A model generated the notes under the pieces. It was not told where the DNA came from, did not search any database, and saw only the letters and a list, made by a program, of their open reading frames with translations. DNA of 64,000 bases from Halomonas lysinitropha. GTDB lineage: Bacteria; Pseudomonadota; Gammaproteobacteria; Pseudomonadales; Halomonadaceae. Positions 28,096 through 38,162 of the stretch are shown here, one piece after another. Every line of letters starts with the position of its first letter. Within the stretch, counting starts at the first letter, position 1. Both the position numbers and the translations under genes were made by a program. The stretch covers positions 64,136 to 128,135 of the forward strand of contig NZ_CABVOU010000046.1 in the NCBI RefSeq assembly GCF_902500215.1, read 5' to 3'.

Positions 28096-29250
28096 ATGTC
28101 GGACCTTGCAGTACTCTTCGACGAGCTGCCCACTCGCGATGGTGGCCGCATCGGCGTGGCCACCCTCAACGCACCGAAGTCGCTCAATGCGCTGTCGCTG
28201 GAGATGATCCGCCAGCTCGAGGCCAAGCTCGATGCCTGGGCCGTCGATCGCAGCGTGGTGGCGGTGTGGCTCGAGGGCAGCGGCGACAAGGCCTTCTGTG
28301 CCGGCGGTGACGTGGTGGCCCTCTATCGCTCGCTGACTGAGGAGGGCGAGAACCGCGGAGCTGGCCCCGACGGCCTCTTCGCCGAGACCTACTTCACCGC
28401 GGAATACCGCCTCGACTTCCGCATCCACACCTACCCCAAGCCGCTGATGGTCTGGGGTGACGGCATCGTCATGGGGGGCGGTCTGGGACTGATGGCCGGC
28501 GGCTTCCAGCGCCTGGTCACCGAGACCACGCGCATCGCCATGCCGGAGATTACCATCGGTCTCTATCCCGACATCGGGGCCAGCTGGTTCCTGGGCCGTA
28601 TGCCCCCCGGCGTGGGTGCCTATCTGGGCCTGACCGGGGCTCAGCTCAATGCCCGGGATGCCCTGGACCTGGGGATGGCTGACCGCTTCATCCCCCGCGA
28701 GCGCCGCGAGGCGCTGCTCGGTGCCCTGGTCGAGGCCGATTACGGCGACCGCAGCTTGCCGGCCTTGCGTGCCGGCGTACAGACGGCGCTCGATGACCAC
28801 GAGGATCGCCGCGCCGCCCCCCCCGGCCAGGTGTGGCCCCACCTCGATCATCTCCAGGCGCTGGTGGGGCGGGTGGATGCCGCCACGGCCGTCAGGCGAA
28901 TCCTGCGGGACACCACCGACGACGGCTGGCTCGCCGCCAACCGTGCGCGTCTCGAGGTCGGCTGTCCGATGAGTGCCCAGCTGGTCTGGCGCATGCTCGA
29001 GCGCCATGCCCACACCAGTCTTGCCGATGCCTTCCGCGACGAACTCGGCCTGTCGGTGCAGTGCTGCCGCCAGGGGGACTTCGTCGAGGGGGTGCGTGCG
29101 CTGCTGGTCGACAAGGACAAGGCGCCACGCTGGCAGCACGACAGCGTGGCCGGGGTCCCCCATGCCGATATCCAGGCCCTGATGACCCCACCCTGGTCCA
29201 GCGAGTCACATCCCCTGCGCGACCTGGGGCTGGGTCACCGGGTCGGCTAA
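28096..29250 (+). CDS. 3-hydroxyisobutyryl-CoA hydrolase (enoyl-CoA hydratase family)
   Basis: 384 residues, longer than a simple enoyl-CoA hydratase and typical of HIBCH. Motifs KAFCAGGDVVALYRS, YFTAEYRLDFRIHTYPKP and WGDGIVMGGGLGL, then MPEITIGLYPDIGASW, mark the hydrolase subgroup. Cleaves 3-hydroxyisobutyryl-CoA to the free acid, allowing the valine path to continue through 3-hydroxyisobutyrate. Start has aggag upstream. Contains a run of eight C near 28817. Confidence 0.9.
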   Translation: MSDLAVLFDELPTRDGGRIGVATLNAPKSLNALSLEMIRQLEAKLDAWAVDRSVVAVWLEGSGDKAFCAGGDVVALYRSLTEEGENRGAGPDGLFAETYFTAEYRLDFRIHTYPKPLMVWGDGIVMGGGLGLMAGGFQRLVTETTRIAMPEITIGLYPDIGASWFLGRMPPGVGAYLGLTGAQLNARDALDLGMADRFIPRERREALLGALVEADYGDRSLPALRAGVQTALDDHEDRRAAPPGQVWPHLDHLQALVGRVDAATAVRRILRDTTDDGWLAANRARLEVGCPMSAQLVWRMLERHAHTSLADAFRDELGLSVQCCRQGDFVEGVRALLVDKDKAPRWQHDSVAGVPHADIQALMTPPWSSESHPLRDLGLGHRVG

Positions 29251-29300
29251 AGGCATTACGCCGTCCCTGAACAACTCATAACGCAACAGGAGCCATGCCA

Positions 29301-30203
29301 ATGAAAATCGCCTTTATCGGCCTCGGCAACATGGGGTCGCCCATGGCCATCAACCTGGTCAAGGCCGGCCATGACGTTACCGTCTTCGACCTGGTCGAGA
29401 GCGCCATCCAGGCCCTGGAAGCCGAGGGAGCCAAGCGCGCCGCCAGCGCCGAGGTCGCCGCCAAGGGGGCGGATGTGGTCGTCTCCATGCTGCCGGCCGG
29501 GGTGCACGTCAAGGGGCTCTACATGGGCCGCGACGGCAACCCGGGGCTGCTCGATGCCTTGGAAGGCAAGCCGCTGCTCGTCGATTCCTCGACCATCGCC
29601 CCCGACGATGCCCGCCAGGTAGGCGCCGCCGCCGCCGAACGCGGCTTCACCTACCTGGACGCCCCCGTCTCAGGCGGGGTGGGCGGTGCCAAGGCGGGCA
29701 CCCTGACCTTTATCGTCGGGGGGGCAGAGGAGGGATACGCGCAGGCGAAGCCCCTGCTCGAGGCCATGGGCAAGAACATCTTCCACGCTGGCGAGGTGGG
29801 GTCGGGGCAGGTCGCCAAGATCTGCAACAACATGCTGCTGGGCATCCTGATGTCGGGTACCGCCGAGGCCCTGGCGCTGGGCGTGAAGAACGGTATGGAC
29901 CCGGCCGTGCTCTCCGAGATCATGAAGCAGAGCAGTGGCGGCAACTGGGCGCTCAACGTCTATAATCCCTGGCCCGGGGTGATGGAAGGCGCCGCTGCCT
30001 CTCGTGATTACCAGGGCGGCTTTCTGACCGACCTGATGGCCAAGGACCTGGGGCTGGCCTGGGAGCTGGCACTGGGCTCGAAGTCCACGGTGCCCATGGG
30101 CTCACAGGCCCGCAATCTTTTCGCCCTGCACAGTGCCCAGGGCAGCGGGCAGCTCGATTTCTCCAGTATCCAGACCCTTTATCGTCAGGGCGAGGACAAG
30201 TAA
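29301..30203 (+). CDS. mmsB: 3-hydroxyisobutyrate dehydrogenase
   Basis: 300 residues from ATG 29301 (MKIAFIGLGNMG), which lies 8 bases after aggag; ATG 29295 is only 2 bases from it and less likely. Rossmann motif GLGNMGSPMAINL, substrate loop DAPVSGGVGGAKAGTL, and the catalytic lysine block VAKICNNMLLG. Oxidises 3-hydroxyisobutyrate to methylmalonate semialdehyde with NAD. mmsA, the next step, is not in the window. An octamer array begins 3 bases after its stop. Confidence 0.93.
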   Translation: MKIAFIGLGNMGSPMAINLVKAGHDVTVFDLVESAIQALEAEGAKRAASAEVAAKGADVVVSMLPAGVHVKGLYMGRDGNPGLLDALEGKPLLVDSSTIAPDDARQVGAAAAERGFTYLDAPVSGGVGGAKAGTLTFIVGGAEEGYAQAKPLLEAMGKNIFHAGEVGSGQVAKICNNMLLGILMSGTAEALALGVKNGMDPAVLSEIMKQSSGGNWALNVYNPWPGVMEGAAASRDYQGGFLTDLMAKDLGLAWELALGSKSTVPMGSQARNLFALHSAQGSGQLDFSSIQTLYRQGEDK

Positions 30204-30206
30204 GCC

Positions 30207-30451
30207 CCAAGCAGCCAAGCAGCCAAGCGGCCAAGCAGCCTTGGCCCAATAATGTTGTGGGAGCGGGGCTTTGTGGGAGCTGTCGGTTCGACGCCTCGAC
30301 TTTCACCGCGAAAAGTGGAGTGCACGGGGTATTGTGGGAGCGGTGCTCGCACCGCGAAAAGCGGAGGGCGAAAATCGCCGTGCAAGTCGAGACGTCGAAC
30401 CGACAGCTCCCACATTACTGCCGGTGCCATCATCCTGCTCGGCGCTCGGCG
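30207..30451. repeat. Composite repeat element, copy 2 (4-copy octamer array, REP-like palindromes, 2 heptamers)
   Basis: Second copy of the element at 24190. Here the left array has four ccaagcag-type octamers (30207-30238, one with a g/a change) and the right heptamer array has only about two tcggcgc units (30439-30451). The ends form a long inverted repeat (30272-30299 with 30387-30414, 27 of 28 pairs) around the REP core at 30333-30360. A short hairpin ggccaag-cagc-cttggcc (30229-30246) follows mmsB and may act as its 3' end. Bases 30452-30513 show nothing beyond the MATE gene leader. Confidence 0.9.
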
Positions 30452-30513
30452 AGCTTTGCCCTCCATCCGGGGAAGCGGCACAATCCAGTGCCCGTTTTCC
30501 GTCGAGAGCCTCC

Positions 30514-31893
30514 ATGAGCGCACCCGCTTCCCCCTCCTCGCCGCCTGCATCCCGCTCCCGTCCCGCCCGCCGCGAGCTGCTCGAAGGGCCCATCGGCCTG
30601 ACCCTGCTGCGCAAGAGCCTGCCGGTGGTCGGCGGCATGATCGCCATGATGAGCTTCAATCTGGTAGATACCTGGTTCATCTCGCGCCTCGGCACCGAGG
30701 AGCTGGCGGCGGTGGCCTTCACCTTTCCGGTGGTGTTCACGGTGATCAGCCTGGCCATCGGCCTGGGAATCGGGACCTCGGCGGTGGTGGCTCGCCGGCT
30801 GGGGCAGGGCGAGTTCGGCACGGTGCGACGCCGAGCCACCGATGCGGCCCTGCTGGCTGTGGTGGTGGGGCTGTGCATGACGCTGCTGGGGCTAACCACC
30901 CTGGAGCCGCTGTTCCGCCTGATGGGTGCCGATGACCTGCTGATGCCGCATATCCGTGACTACATGGGCATCTGGTATCTGGGGGCGGCGGCGGTGATCG
31001 TGCCGAGGGTACTCAACAGCATCCTGCGCGCCCACGGCAATACCGCTACCCAGGGGCTGACGATGGCACTGGCGGCTGGCGTCAACGTGCTGCTGGACTG
31101 GTGGCTGATCTTTGGCATCGGGCCCTTCCCGGCCCTGGGAGTCTCCGGCGCGGCGCTCGCCACGGTGATGAGCTGGGGGCTCATGGCGGTTGTGCTGGTC
31201 TTCCAGCGCGAGTTGCGCGAGCTCTTCGACTTCGCCGGTCTGACGGGGCGAGGTCTTCTCGATTCCTGGCGGGAGCTGAGCCGCATCGCAGGCCCGGCCG
31301 CCGTCACCAGTGTCTTCACGCCCATCGCCCTGGGGCTGATAACCCGCATCGTGGCCGGTCATGGTCATGATGCGGTAGCAGGCTTCGGCGTCGGATCGCG
31401 CATCGAGGCCATCTCCCTGATCGCCGTGCTGGCACTCTCCATGACCCTGTCACCGCTGGTCAGCCAGAATGCCGGCGCCGGCCAGCATGACCGGGTCCGC
31501 CGGGCAATCCTGGGCTGCTTTGTCTTCGTGCTGGCCTGGCAGCTGCTGGTCTGGGGCGGACTGCAGCTATTGGCGCCCTGGCTGGTGGCTGGCTATGCCA
31601 AGCGCGATGCGGTCGGGGAGGTGCTGCGCCGCTTCCTGTGGCTGGTGCCACTGGGGCTCGGCGCCCAGGGCGTGGTGATCCTCGCGGTTTCCTCCTTCAA
31701 CGCCCTGCACCGTCCCGCCCGTGCCATGCGGCTGTCGGTGATCAGGCTCTTCGCGCTGACCGTGCCGCTGGCCTGGCTGGGTGGCCGGTTGGCCGGTAGC
31801 ACCGGCATCTTCGCCGGCATGCTTGTTGCCAACCTGCTGGTCGCCTTGCTTGCCTGGTGGCAGATTCGCCGCGTGCTGGCTCGGTACCCATAA
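30514..31893 (+). CDS. MATE-family multidrug/toxin exporter
   Basis: 459 residues from ATG 30514; the frame runs further back through the repeat element, which is not coding. About twelve membrane segments in two bundles (e.g. GGMIAMMSFNLVDTWFISRLG, ALAAGVNVLLDWWLIFGIG). DinF/NorM-like cation-coupled antiporter of the inner membrane. Substrate unknown. Not obviously linked to its neighbours. Confidence 0.85.
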   Translation: MSAPASPSSPPASRSRPARRELLEGPIGLTLLRKSLPVVGGMIAMMSFNLVDTWFISRLGTEELAAVAFTFPVVFTVISLAIGLGIGTSAVVARRLGQGEFGTVRRRATDAALLAVVVGLCMTLLGLTTLEPLFRLMGADDLLMPHIRDYMGIWYLGAAAVIVPRVLNSILRAHGNTATQGLTMALAAGVNVLLDWWLIFGIGPFPALGVSGAALATVMSWGLMAVVLVFQRELRELFDFAGLTGRGLLDSWRELSRIAGPAAVTSVFTPIALGLITRIVAGHGHDAVAGFGVGSRIEAISLIAVLALSMTLSPLVSQNAGAGQHDRVRRAILGCFVFVLAWQLLVWGGLQLLAPWLVAGYAKRDAVGEVLRRFLWLVPLGLGAQGVVILAVSSFNALHRPARAMRLSVIRLFALTVPLAWLGGRLAGSTGIFAGMLVANLLVALLAWWQIRRVLARYP

Positions 31894-31961
31894 GCGGGTA
31901 GCGGGGTTTCAACCAGGACGCTCAGGGGAATTTTTTCGAGGGGAGGCTTGGCAGATATCTC

Positions 31962-31991
31962 TTGTTGGTCTACATTTAATAAAAATATAGA
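31962..31991 (+). promoter_or_regulatory. Putative promoter of gcdH with overlapping dyad
   Basis: TTGTTG (31962-31967), 18-base spacer, TATAGA (31986-31991), 30 bases before the gcdH start, in a clearly AT-rich patch. A dyad gtctaca ... tatagac (31968-31974 and 31986-31992, one mismatch) spans the spacer and -10 and may bind a regulator. Confidence 0.5.
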
Positions 31992-32020
31992 CATTTTAGC
32001 GCGCCAACCGAGGATGCCCC

Positions 32021-33202
32021 ATGAGCCAGATCACTCCCGTCACCTGGGACGACCCCTTCCGCCTCGTCGACCAGCTCTCCGAAGACGAGCGCATGGTCCT
32101 CCAGACTGCCCACGACTATTGCCAGGAGAAGCTGCTGCCGCGAGTGCTGGAAGCCAATCGTCACGAGCGTTTCGACCGCGAGATCATGAACGAGATGGGC
32201 GAGCTGGGTCTGCTCGGCGCGACCATCGATGGCTACGGCTGCGCCGGGCTGAACTATGTCAGCTACGGCCTGATCGCCCGTGAGGTAGAGCGCGTCGACT
32301 CCGGCTACCGCAGTGCCATGAGCGTGCAGTCGAGCCTGGTGATGTACCCGATTCACGCCTTCGGCAGCGAGGCTCAGCGCGAGAAATACCTGCCCAAGCT
32401 GGCCAGCGGTGAGTGGGTGGGAGCCTTCGGCCTCACCGAGCCCGACCACGGCTCCGATCCGGGCGGCATGAGCACTCGTGCCACTCGCACCGAAGGCGGC
32501 TGGCGGCTCAACGGCACCAAGACTTGGATCACCAACTCGCCCATCGCCGATGTCTTCGTGATCTGGGCCCGGGATGACGAGGGCGTAGTCAACGGTTTCA
32601 TCCTCGAGAAGGGCATGAAGGGGCTTACGGCCCCCAAGATCGAGGGCAAGTTCAGCCTGCGCGCCTCCATCACCGGCCAGATCGCCATGCAGGACGTGGA
32701 GGTCTCCGACGAGCAGCGGCTGCCCAACGTTACCGGCCTCAAGGGGCCGTTTTCCTGCCTCAACCGCGCCCGCTTCGGCATTGCCTGGGGCACCATGGGC
32801 GCCGCCGAGGCCTGCTGGCATGCGGCCCGCGACTATACCCTGGAGCGCAAGCAGTTTGGCCGCCCCCTGGCCGCCAACCAGCTGATCCAGAAGAAGCTTG
32901 CCGACATGCAGACCGAGATCACCCTGGGTCTGCAGGCAGCGCTGCGCGTCGGCCGCATGATCGACGACGGCCAGCTGGTGCCCGAGGCGATCTCGCTGAT
33001 CAAGCGCAACAACTGTGGCAAGGCCCTGGACATTGCCCGGATGGCCCGTGACATGCACGGCGGCAACGGCATCAGCGACGAGTACCACGTGATCCGCCAC
33101 GTCATGAACCTCGAGGCGGTGAATACCTACGAGGGCACCCACGACGTCCATGCCCTGATCCTCGGACGCGCCCAGACCGGCATCCAGGCCTTTACCGGGT
33201 AA
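32021..33202 (+). CDS. gcdH: Glutaryl-CoA dehydrogenase
   Basis: 393 residues, acyl-CoA dehydrogenase fold. [15 protein letters not shown] and [17 protein letters not shown] are characteristic of glutaryl-CoA dehydrogenase; the catalytic glutamate is in [16 protein letters not shown]. Oxidises and decarboxylates glutaryl-CoA to crotonyl-CoA in lysine/glutarate catabolism. The CoA-transferase gene follows 13 bases later, a pairing common in proteobacteria. Confidence 0.94.
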   Translation: MSQITPVTWDDPFRLVDQLSEDERMVLQTAHDYCQEKLLPRVLEANRHERFDREIMNEMGELGLLGATIDGYGCAGLNYVSYGLIAREVERVDSGYRSAMSVQSSLVMYPIHAFGSEAQREKYLPKLASGEWVGAFGLTEPDHGSDPGGMSTRATRTEGGWRLNGTKTWITNSPIADVFVIWARDDEGVVNGFILEKGMKGLTAPKIEGKFSLRASITGQIAMQDVEVSDEQRLPNVTGLKGPFSCLNRARFGIAWGTMGAAEACWHAARDYTLERKQFGRPLAANQLIQKKLADMQTEITLGLQAALRVGRMIDDGQLVPEAISLIKRNNCGKALDIARMARDMHGGNGISDEYHVIRHVMNLEAVNTYEGTHDVHALILGRAQTGIQAFTG

Positions 33203-33215
33203 TGGGAGGCTCGAG

Positions 33216-34436
33216 ATGAGCGGGCCGCTTGAGGGCATCACGGTGCTCGACATGTCGCGGGTACTGGCCGGGCCCTGGGCCGGCCAGCTGCTCGCCGATC
33301 TCGGGGCCCGGGTGATCAAGATCGAGCACCCGAAGCGGGGCGATGACACCCGCGGCTGGGGGCCGCCCTGGCTGGCAGAACACCTCGAGAAGGGGCAGGA
33401 CGATGCCGAACGGGTAGCGGCCTACTTCCTGTGCGCCAACCGCGGCAAGCAGTCGCTGGCCGTGGACATCGCCACCGAAGGCGGACAGGAGCTGGTCAGG
33501 TCGCTGGCGAAGGGTGCCGATATCCTGCTCGAGAACTTCAAGGTTGGCGGCCTCGCCAGGTACGGGCTCGACTATGCCAGCCTCAGGGCGATCAACCCAC
33601 GTCTGATCGGCTGTTCCGTCACCGGTTTCGGGCAGGACGGCCCCTATGCCCATCGGGCCGGCTACGACTTCATGATCCAGGCCATGGGCGGGCTGATGAG
33701 CCTCTCAGGCGAACCCGACGGCATGCCCATGAAGACCGGCGTGGCGATCACCGACGTGATGACCGGTCTCTATGCCGCGGTGGGCGTGCTGGCGGCCCTG
33801 CAGGAGCGCGCGCGCACCGGCCGGGGGCAGCACATCGACCTGGCGCTGCTCGATGTTCAGGTAGCAACCCTGGCCAACCAGGCACTCAACGCCCTGGTCG
33901 AAGGCCAGTCACCCCAGCGCCATGGCAACGCCCACCCCAATATTGTGCCCTATCAGGCCTTCGCCTGCGCCGACGGCCATCTGGTGCTCACCGTGGGCAA
34001 TGATACCCAGTTCACGCGCTTTGCCGATATGCTCGGCCATCCCGAGTGGGCCGAGGATCCCGCCTACGCCACCAATGCTGCTCGGGTCGGCAACCGGGAG
34101 GTGCTGGTCTCGCTGATCCAGCCGATCCTGCTCGAGCGCGATCGCGATGACTGGTTGAACGAAATGGAAGCGCGCGGGATCCCCGCGGGCCCCATCAATA
34201 CCCTGACCGAGGTCTTCGACGATCCTCAGGTGCGCCATCGCGGCCTGCGGCGGACGTTGCCGAGTGGCGATCTCGAGGTCCCCCAGGTTGCCAACCCGCT
34301 GCGTTTCGACGGTAAGTCCGCCACCAGCGAGGTGGCGCCCCCTCGGCTCGGCCAGGATAGCGATGCGATCCTCGCCGAGATGGGCCTCACCAGGGACGAT
34401 ATCGCCAGGCTCAGAAGGGCAGGGGTGGTCAGGTAG
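33216..34436 (+). CDS. Family III CoA-transferase, probable succinyl-CoA:glutarate CoA-transferase
   Basis: 406 residues, CaiB/BaiF family ([37 protein letters not shown]). Start preceded by gggagg. Adjacent to gcdH, so the probable job is to activate glutarate with CoA from succinyl-CoA. Substrate is inferred from context. Convergent with ppsR across a heptamer array. Confidence 0.87.
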   Translation: MSGPLEGITVLDMSRVLAGPWAGQLLADLGARVIKIEHPKRGDDTRGWGPPWLAEHLEKGQDDAERVAAYFLCANRGKQSLAVDIATEGGQELVRSLAKGADILLENFKVGGLARYGLDYASLRAINPRLIGCSVTGFGQDGPYAHRAGYDFMIQAMGGLMSLSGEPDGMPMKTGVAITDVMTGLYAAVGVLAALQERARTGRGQHIDLALLDVQVATLANQALNALVEGQSPQRHGNAHPNIVPYQAFACADGHLVLTVGNDTQFTRFADMLGHPEWAEDPAYATNAARVGNREVLVSLIQPILLERDRDDWLNEMEARGIPAGPINTLTEVFDDPQVRHRGLRRTLPSGDLEVPQVANPLRFDGKSATSEVAPPRLGQDSDAILAEMGLTRDDIARLRRAGVVR

Positions 34437-34504
34437 CTACAAGGCTCAAGGAGCAAGTGACAAGGAAAATGCTCTGCGATCTGCGTTGCCGGGCACATAC
34501 TGAG

Positions 34505-34602
34505 TTGCTCCTTGCTCCTTGCTCCTTGCTCCTTGCTCCTTGCTCCTTGCTCCTTGCTCCTTGCTCCTTGCTCCTTGCTCCTTGCTCCTTGCTCCTTGCT
34601 CC
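34505..34602. repeat. 14-copy perfect heptamer array (ttgctcc)n
   Basis: Fourteen uninterrupted copies of ttgctcc (GGAGCAA on the minus strand) end exactly at the TAA stop codon of ppsR (34603-34605). On the other side, just after the CoA-transferase stop, lies an inverted single unit (aaggagcaag, 34449-34458). The centre, 34459-34504, shows no gene. Seven-base units shift frame with each copy, so the array cannot be read as a repeated peptide. Confidence 0.95.
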
Positions 34603-35436
34603 TTATCTGGGCGAAAACCGCCGTGTCAGGCCGGTCTCGGCGATCATCCGGGTGGAGATCTCCTCCACGGAGAAACGGGTCGTGTCGATATAGGGAATAT
34701 GCATCTGGCGATAGAGCCCCTCGGCCTGCTCGACCTCCTGGACGCACTGGTCCATGGAGCTGTAGCGACTGTTGGGTCGACGCTCGTGGCGAATCGCCGC
34801 CAGCCGTCGCGGGTCGATGGTCAGTCCGAACAGCTTGTGGCGATGCGGGACCAGAGCCTTCGGCAGTTTCAGGGTGCCGTTCTCGTCCTGGTCGTCTTCG
34901 GTGAGCGGGTAGTTGGCTGCACGAATACCGAATTGCAGGGCCAGGTAGAGCGAAGTGGGCGTCTTGCCACAGCGGGAGACGCCGACGAGGATAAGGTCGG
35001 CCTTGTCGTACTGGTGGGTGCGGGCCCCGTCGTCGTTGTCCAGGGCGAAGTGCACCGATTGGATGCGATCCATGTAGACATCGTCGCGACCGATGGAGTG
35101 GGTACGACCGACGCTGTAGGAGGAGTGGGCTTCCAGTTCCTCCTCCAGTGGCTTGAGAAAGGTCGAGAAGATGTCGACCTTGAAGCCCGGGGCCTGGCGG
35201 ATCACCTCGCGAATCTGCTCATCGACGATGGTGTCGATAATGATCGGCTGCTCGCCATCGCGCACCGCCGTGGCCTCGATGATGGCCACCAGGGTTCGCG
35301 CCTTGTCGAGGGAGTCGATATAGGGCTTGGTGAGCATACGGATCTCGACGCTTTCGAACTGGGCAAGCAGGCTGCGGCCCAGGCTCTCGGCGGTGATGCC
35401 GGTACCGTCGGAGATGAAGAAGGCGGTGCGCGTCAT
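34603..35436 (-). CDS. ppsR: PEP synthase regulatory protein (kinase/pyrophosphorylase)
   Basis: 277 residues, DUF299 family. [15 protein letters not shown] at the N-terminus and P-loop [15 protein letters not shown]. Known role: ADP-dependent phosphorylation and phosphate-dependent reactivation of PEP synthase. Divergent from ppsA across ~236 bases, the standard arrangement. Confidence 0.95.
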   Translation of the reverse strand: MTRTAFFISDGTGITAESLGRSLLAQFESVEIRMLTKPYIDSLDKARTLVAIIEATAVRDGEQPIIIDTIVDEQIREVIRQAPGFKVDIFSTFLKPLEEELEAHSSYSVGRTHSIGRDDVYMDRIQSVHFALDNDDGARTHQYDKADLILVGVSRCGKTPTSLYLALQFGIRAANYPLTEDDQDENGTLKLPKALVPHRHKLFGLTIDPRRLAAIRHERRPNSRYSSMDQCVQEVEQAEGLYRQMHIPYIDTTRFSVEEISTRMIAETGLTRRFSPR

Positions 35437-35672
35437 GGCGAGTCGCTGTCGTCCGTGGAGTTGCGGGCATTGTCGGCCTTGGCCGGGATCGGGACAAGAG
35501 CTGGGGCGCTCGGCCAGTCGGCGGGGTGTTGTAAAAATCCTTCAGTGACTTAGATCTTAGACGAATGGCGAATATCGAGGGATGCTGTTAACGTCATCAG
35601 CACTTTTTCATGCCCGAGTCTTGCGTTGCCTGCCGGCATGTTGCATCCGTCATCGATATTCGGGGAGACCTC

Positions 35673-38045
35673 ATGGACGATTATATTCAGTGGTTCGATC
35701 AACTGGGTATGGACGATGTCGAGCGAGTCGGCGGCAAGAATGCCTCGCTCGGCGAGATGATCTCCAACCTGTCCGGCGCGGGCGTCACCGTCCCCGGCGG
35801 GTTCGCCACCACGGCCCATGCCTATCGCGAGTTTCTCTCCCATGAAGGGCTCAACGAGCGCATCAACCGCCGGCTCGCCACCCTGGATGTCGACGACGTG
35901 GCCGAGCTGTCGCGGGCCGGTGCCGAGATCCGTCAGTGGGTCATCGACACGCCGCTGCCGCCGGCCTTCGAACGCTACCTGCGCGAGAGCTACGAGGCGC
36001 TCGCAGCGCTGCATCCCAACCTCAAGGTCGCCGTGCGCAGTTCGGCCACCGCCGAGGATCTGCCGGACGCCTCCTTTGCCGGTCAGCAGGAGACCTTCCT
36101 CAACATCGAGGGCTTCGACAACATCAAGCGTGCCGTGCATGAGGTGTTCGCCTCGCTGTTCAACGACCGCGCCATCTCCTACCGGGTGCACCGCGGCTAT
36201 GCCCATGAGAACGTGGCGCTCTCCGCCGGTATCCAGAAGATGGTGCGCTCCGAGACGGGCGCCGCGGGCGTCATGTTCACCCTGGACACCGAGTCCGGCT
36301 TTCGCGATGCCGTCTTCGTCACCGCCTCCTGGGGGCTGGGCGAGACGGTGGTGCAGGGGGCGGTGAACCCTGACGAGTTCTATGTCCACAAGTCGACCCT
36401 GGCGGCGGGGCGTCCCGCCGTGCTGCGTCGCAATCTCGGCTCCAAGCTGATCAAGATGATCTATACCGACGACACCAGCGCCGGCAGGTCGGTGGAAACC
36501 GTCGAGGTGCCGCTGGCCGACCGCGCGCGCTTCTGCATCAACGACGAGCAGATCATGGCGCTGGCTCGCCAGGCGATGACCATCGAAGAGCATTACGGCC
36601 GCCCCATGGACATCGAATGGGCGTTGGATGGCGACGATGGCGAACTCTATATCGTTCAGGCCCGCCCCGAGACCGTGGTCTCCCAGCAGGAGGGCGGCAA
36701 GCTCGAGCGCTTCCAGCTCAAGGAGAAGGGGCGCACCCTGGTGGCCGGTCGGGCGATTGGCCAGCGCATCGGCAGCGGTGCGGTTAAGGTGGTGTTCTCC
36801 CCGGATGACATGGAGAAGGTCAATCCCGGCGATGTCCTGGTCACCGACATGACCGACCCGGACTGGGAGCCGATCATGAAGCGCGCCTCGGCCATCGTCA
36901 CCAATCGCGGTGGCCGCACCTGCCACGCGGCGATCATTGCCCGCGAGCTGGCGATCCCGGCGGTGGTGGGCTGCGGTGATGCCACTGAAGCCTTGTCTGA
37001 CGGGCGCGACGTCACCGTCTCCTGTGCCGAAGGGGATACCGGACACGTCTATGAGGGTCTGCTGGCGTTCGACCGTCGCGTGACCAGCGTCGATGCCATG
37101 CCCGAGATCCCCTTCAAGATCATGATGAACGTCGGCAACCCGGATCGTGCCTTCAGCTTCGCCAGCCTGCCCAATGCCGGGGTTGGCCTGGCCCGCCTCG
37201 AGTTCATCATCAATCGCATGATCGGGGTGCACCCCAAGGCGCTGCTCGAGTACGACACCCTGCCCGCCGATCTGCAGCAGACCATCGACCTGCGGACTGC
37301 CGGCTACAGCGACCCGGTGGAGTTCTACGTCGACAAGCTGGTCGAGGGTATTTCCACCCTGGCGGCGTCCTTCTATCCGCAGCGGGTCATCGTGCGCCTG
37401 TCGGACTTCAAGTCCAACGAGTACGAGAATCTGATCGGTGGCAAGTTGTACGAGCCGGGCGAGGAGAACCCCATGCTCGGCTTCCGCGGCGCTTCGCGCT
37501 ATATCTCGGAGACGTTTCGCCCCTGCTTCGAGCTGGAGTGTCGGGCGCTCAAACGGGTCCGCGAGGTGATGGGACTGGACAATATCGAGATCATGGTGCC
37601 CTTCGTGCGCACCACCGAGGAGGCCCGCGAGGTGGTCGAGCTACTGGCGGCCAACGGATTGGCCCGGGGCGAGCAGGGGCTCAAGGTGATCATGATGTGC
37701 GAACTGCCGGCCAACGCCCTGCTGGCCGAGGAGTTCCTCGAGTACTTCGACGGCTTCTCCATCGGTTCCAACGACCTGACCCAGCTGACCCTGGGACTGG
37801 ACCGCGACTCCGGCATCGTCGCCCATCTGTTCGACGAGCGGAACCCCGCCGTGAAGAAGCTGCTGGCCATGGCCATCCAGGCCTGTCATGCCCAGGGCAA
37901 GTACATCGGCATCTGTGGCCAGGGTCCCTCCGACCACCCGGATCTGGCCAAGTGGCTCATGGAGCAGGGCATCGACTCGGTCTCGCTCAACCCCGATGCC
38001 GTACTGGAAACCTGGTTCATGCTGGCCGGCGAGACCCTGGGCTGA
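35673..38045 (+). CDS. ppsA: Phosphoenolpyruvate synthase
   Basis: 790 residues from ATG 35673 ([13 protein letters not shown]), preceded by ggggaga; E. coli PpsA has 792. An upstream in-frame ATG at 35610 lacks support. N-terminal PEP/pyruvate-binding domain, phosphohistidine domain with the catalytic histidine in GGRTCHAAI next to the regulatory threonine, and C-terminal TIM barrel ([20 protein letters not shown]). Makes PEP from pyruvate and ATP for gluconeogenesis. Confidence 0.97.
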   Translation: MDDYIQWFDQLGMDDVERVGGKNASLGEMISNLSGAGVTVPGGFATTAHAYREFLSHEGLNERINRRLATLDVDDVAELSRAGAEIRQWVIDTPLPPAFERYLRESYEALAALHPNLKVAVRSSATAEDLPDASFAGQQETFLNIEGFDNIKRAVHEVFASLFNDRAISYRVHRGYAHENVALSAGIQKMVRSETGAAGVMFTLDTESGFRDAVFVTASWGLGETVVQGAVNPDEFYVHKSTLAAGRPAVLRRNLGSKLIKMIYTDDTSAGRSVETVEVPLADRARFCINDEQIMALARQAMTIEEHYGRPMDIEWALDGDDGELYIVQARPETVVSQQEGGKLERFQLKEKGRTLVAGRAIGQRIGSGAVKVVFSPDDMEKVNPGDVLVTDMTDPDWEPIMKRASAIVTNRGGRTCHAAIIARELAIPAVVGCGDATEALSDGRDVTVSCAEGDTGHVYEGLLAFDRRVTSVDAMPEIPFKIMMNVGNPDRAFSFASLPNAGVGLARLEFIINRMIGVHPKALLEYDTLPADLQQTIDLRTAGYSDPVEFYVDKLVEGISTLAASFYPQRVIVRLSDFKSNEYENLIGGKLYEPGEENPMLGFRGASRYISETFRPCFELECRALKRVREVMGLDNIEIMVPFVRTTEEAREVVELLAANGLARGEQGLKVIMMCELPANALLAEEFLEYFDGFSIGSNDLTQLTLGLDRDSGIVAHLFDERNPAVKKLLAMAIQACHAQGKYIGICGQGPSDHPDLAKWLMEQGIDSVSLNPDAVLETWFMLAGETLG

Positions 38046-38070
38046 TCGGCGCCTGCCGCCAGTGATCGAC

Positions 38071-38093
38071 GACACCCGGGCTTGCCGGGTGTC
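38071..38093 (+). terminator. Terminator after ppsA
   Basis: Perfect 9-bp stem gacacccgg / ccgggtgtc with a 5-base loop, followed by ttgctttg, 26 bases after the ppsA stop. Confidence 0.8.
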
Positions 38094-38162
38094 TTGCTTT
38101 GTGCACGGCTCTTGCACGATGGCGGTCTAGACTGTGGCTACATCCCGTATCAGGAGGTCTGT

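Noticed and set aside
34505..34602. CRISPR-like appearance of the tandem array
   Set aside because: Units are seven bases with no spacers, so it is a simple tandem repeat.
35526..35540. tgttgtaa in the ppsR-ppsA gap, resembling the E. coli Ter core
   Set aside because: Only eight bases match and no other Ter bases fit; expected by chance.
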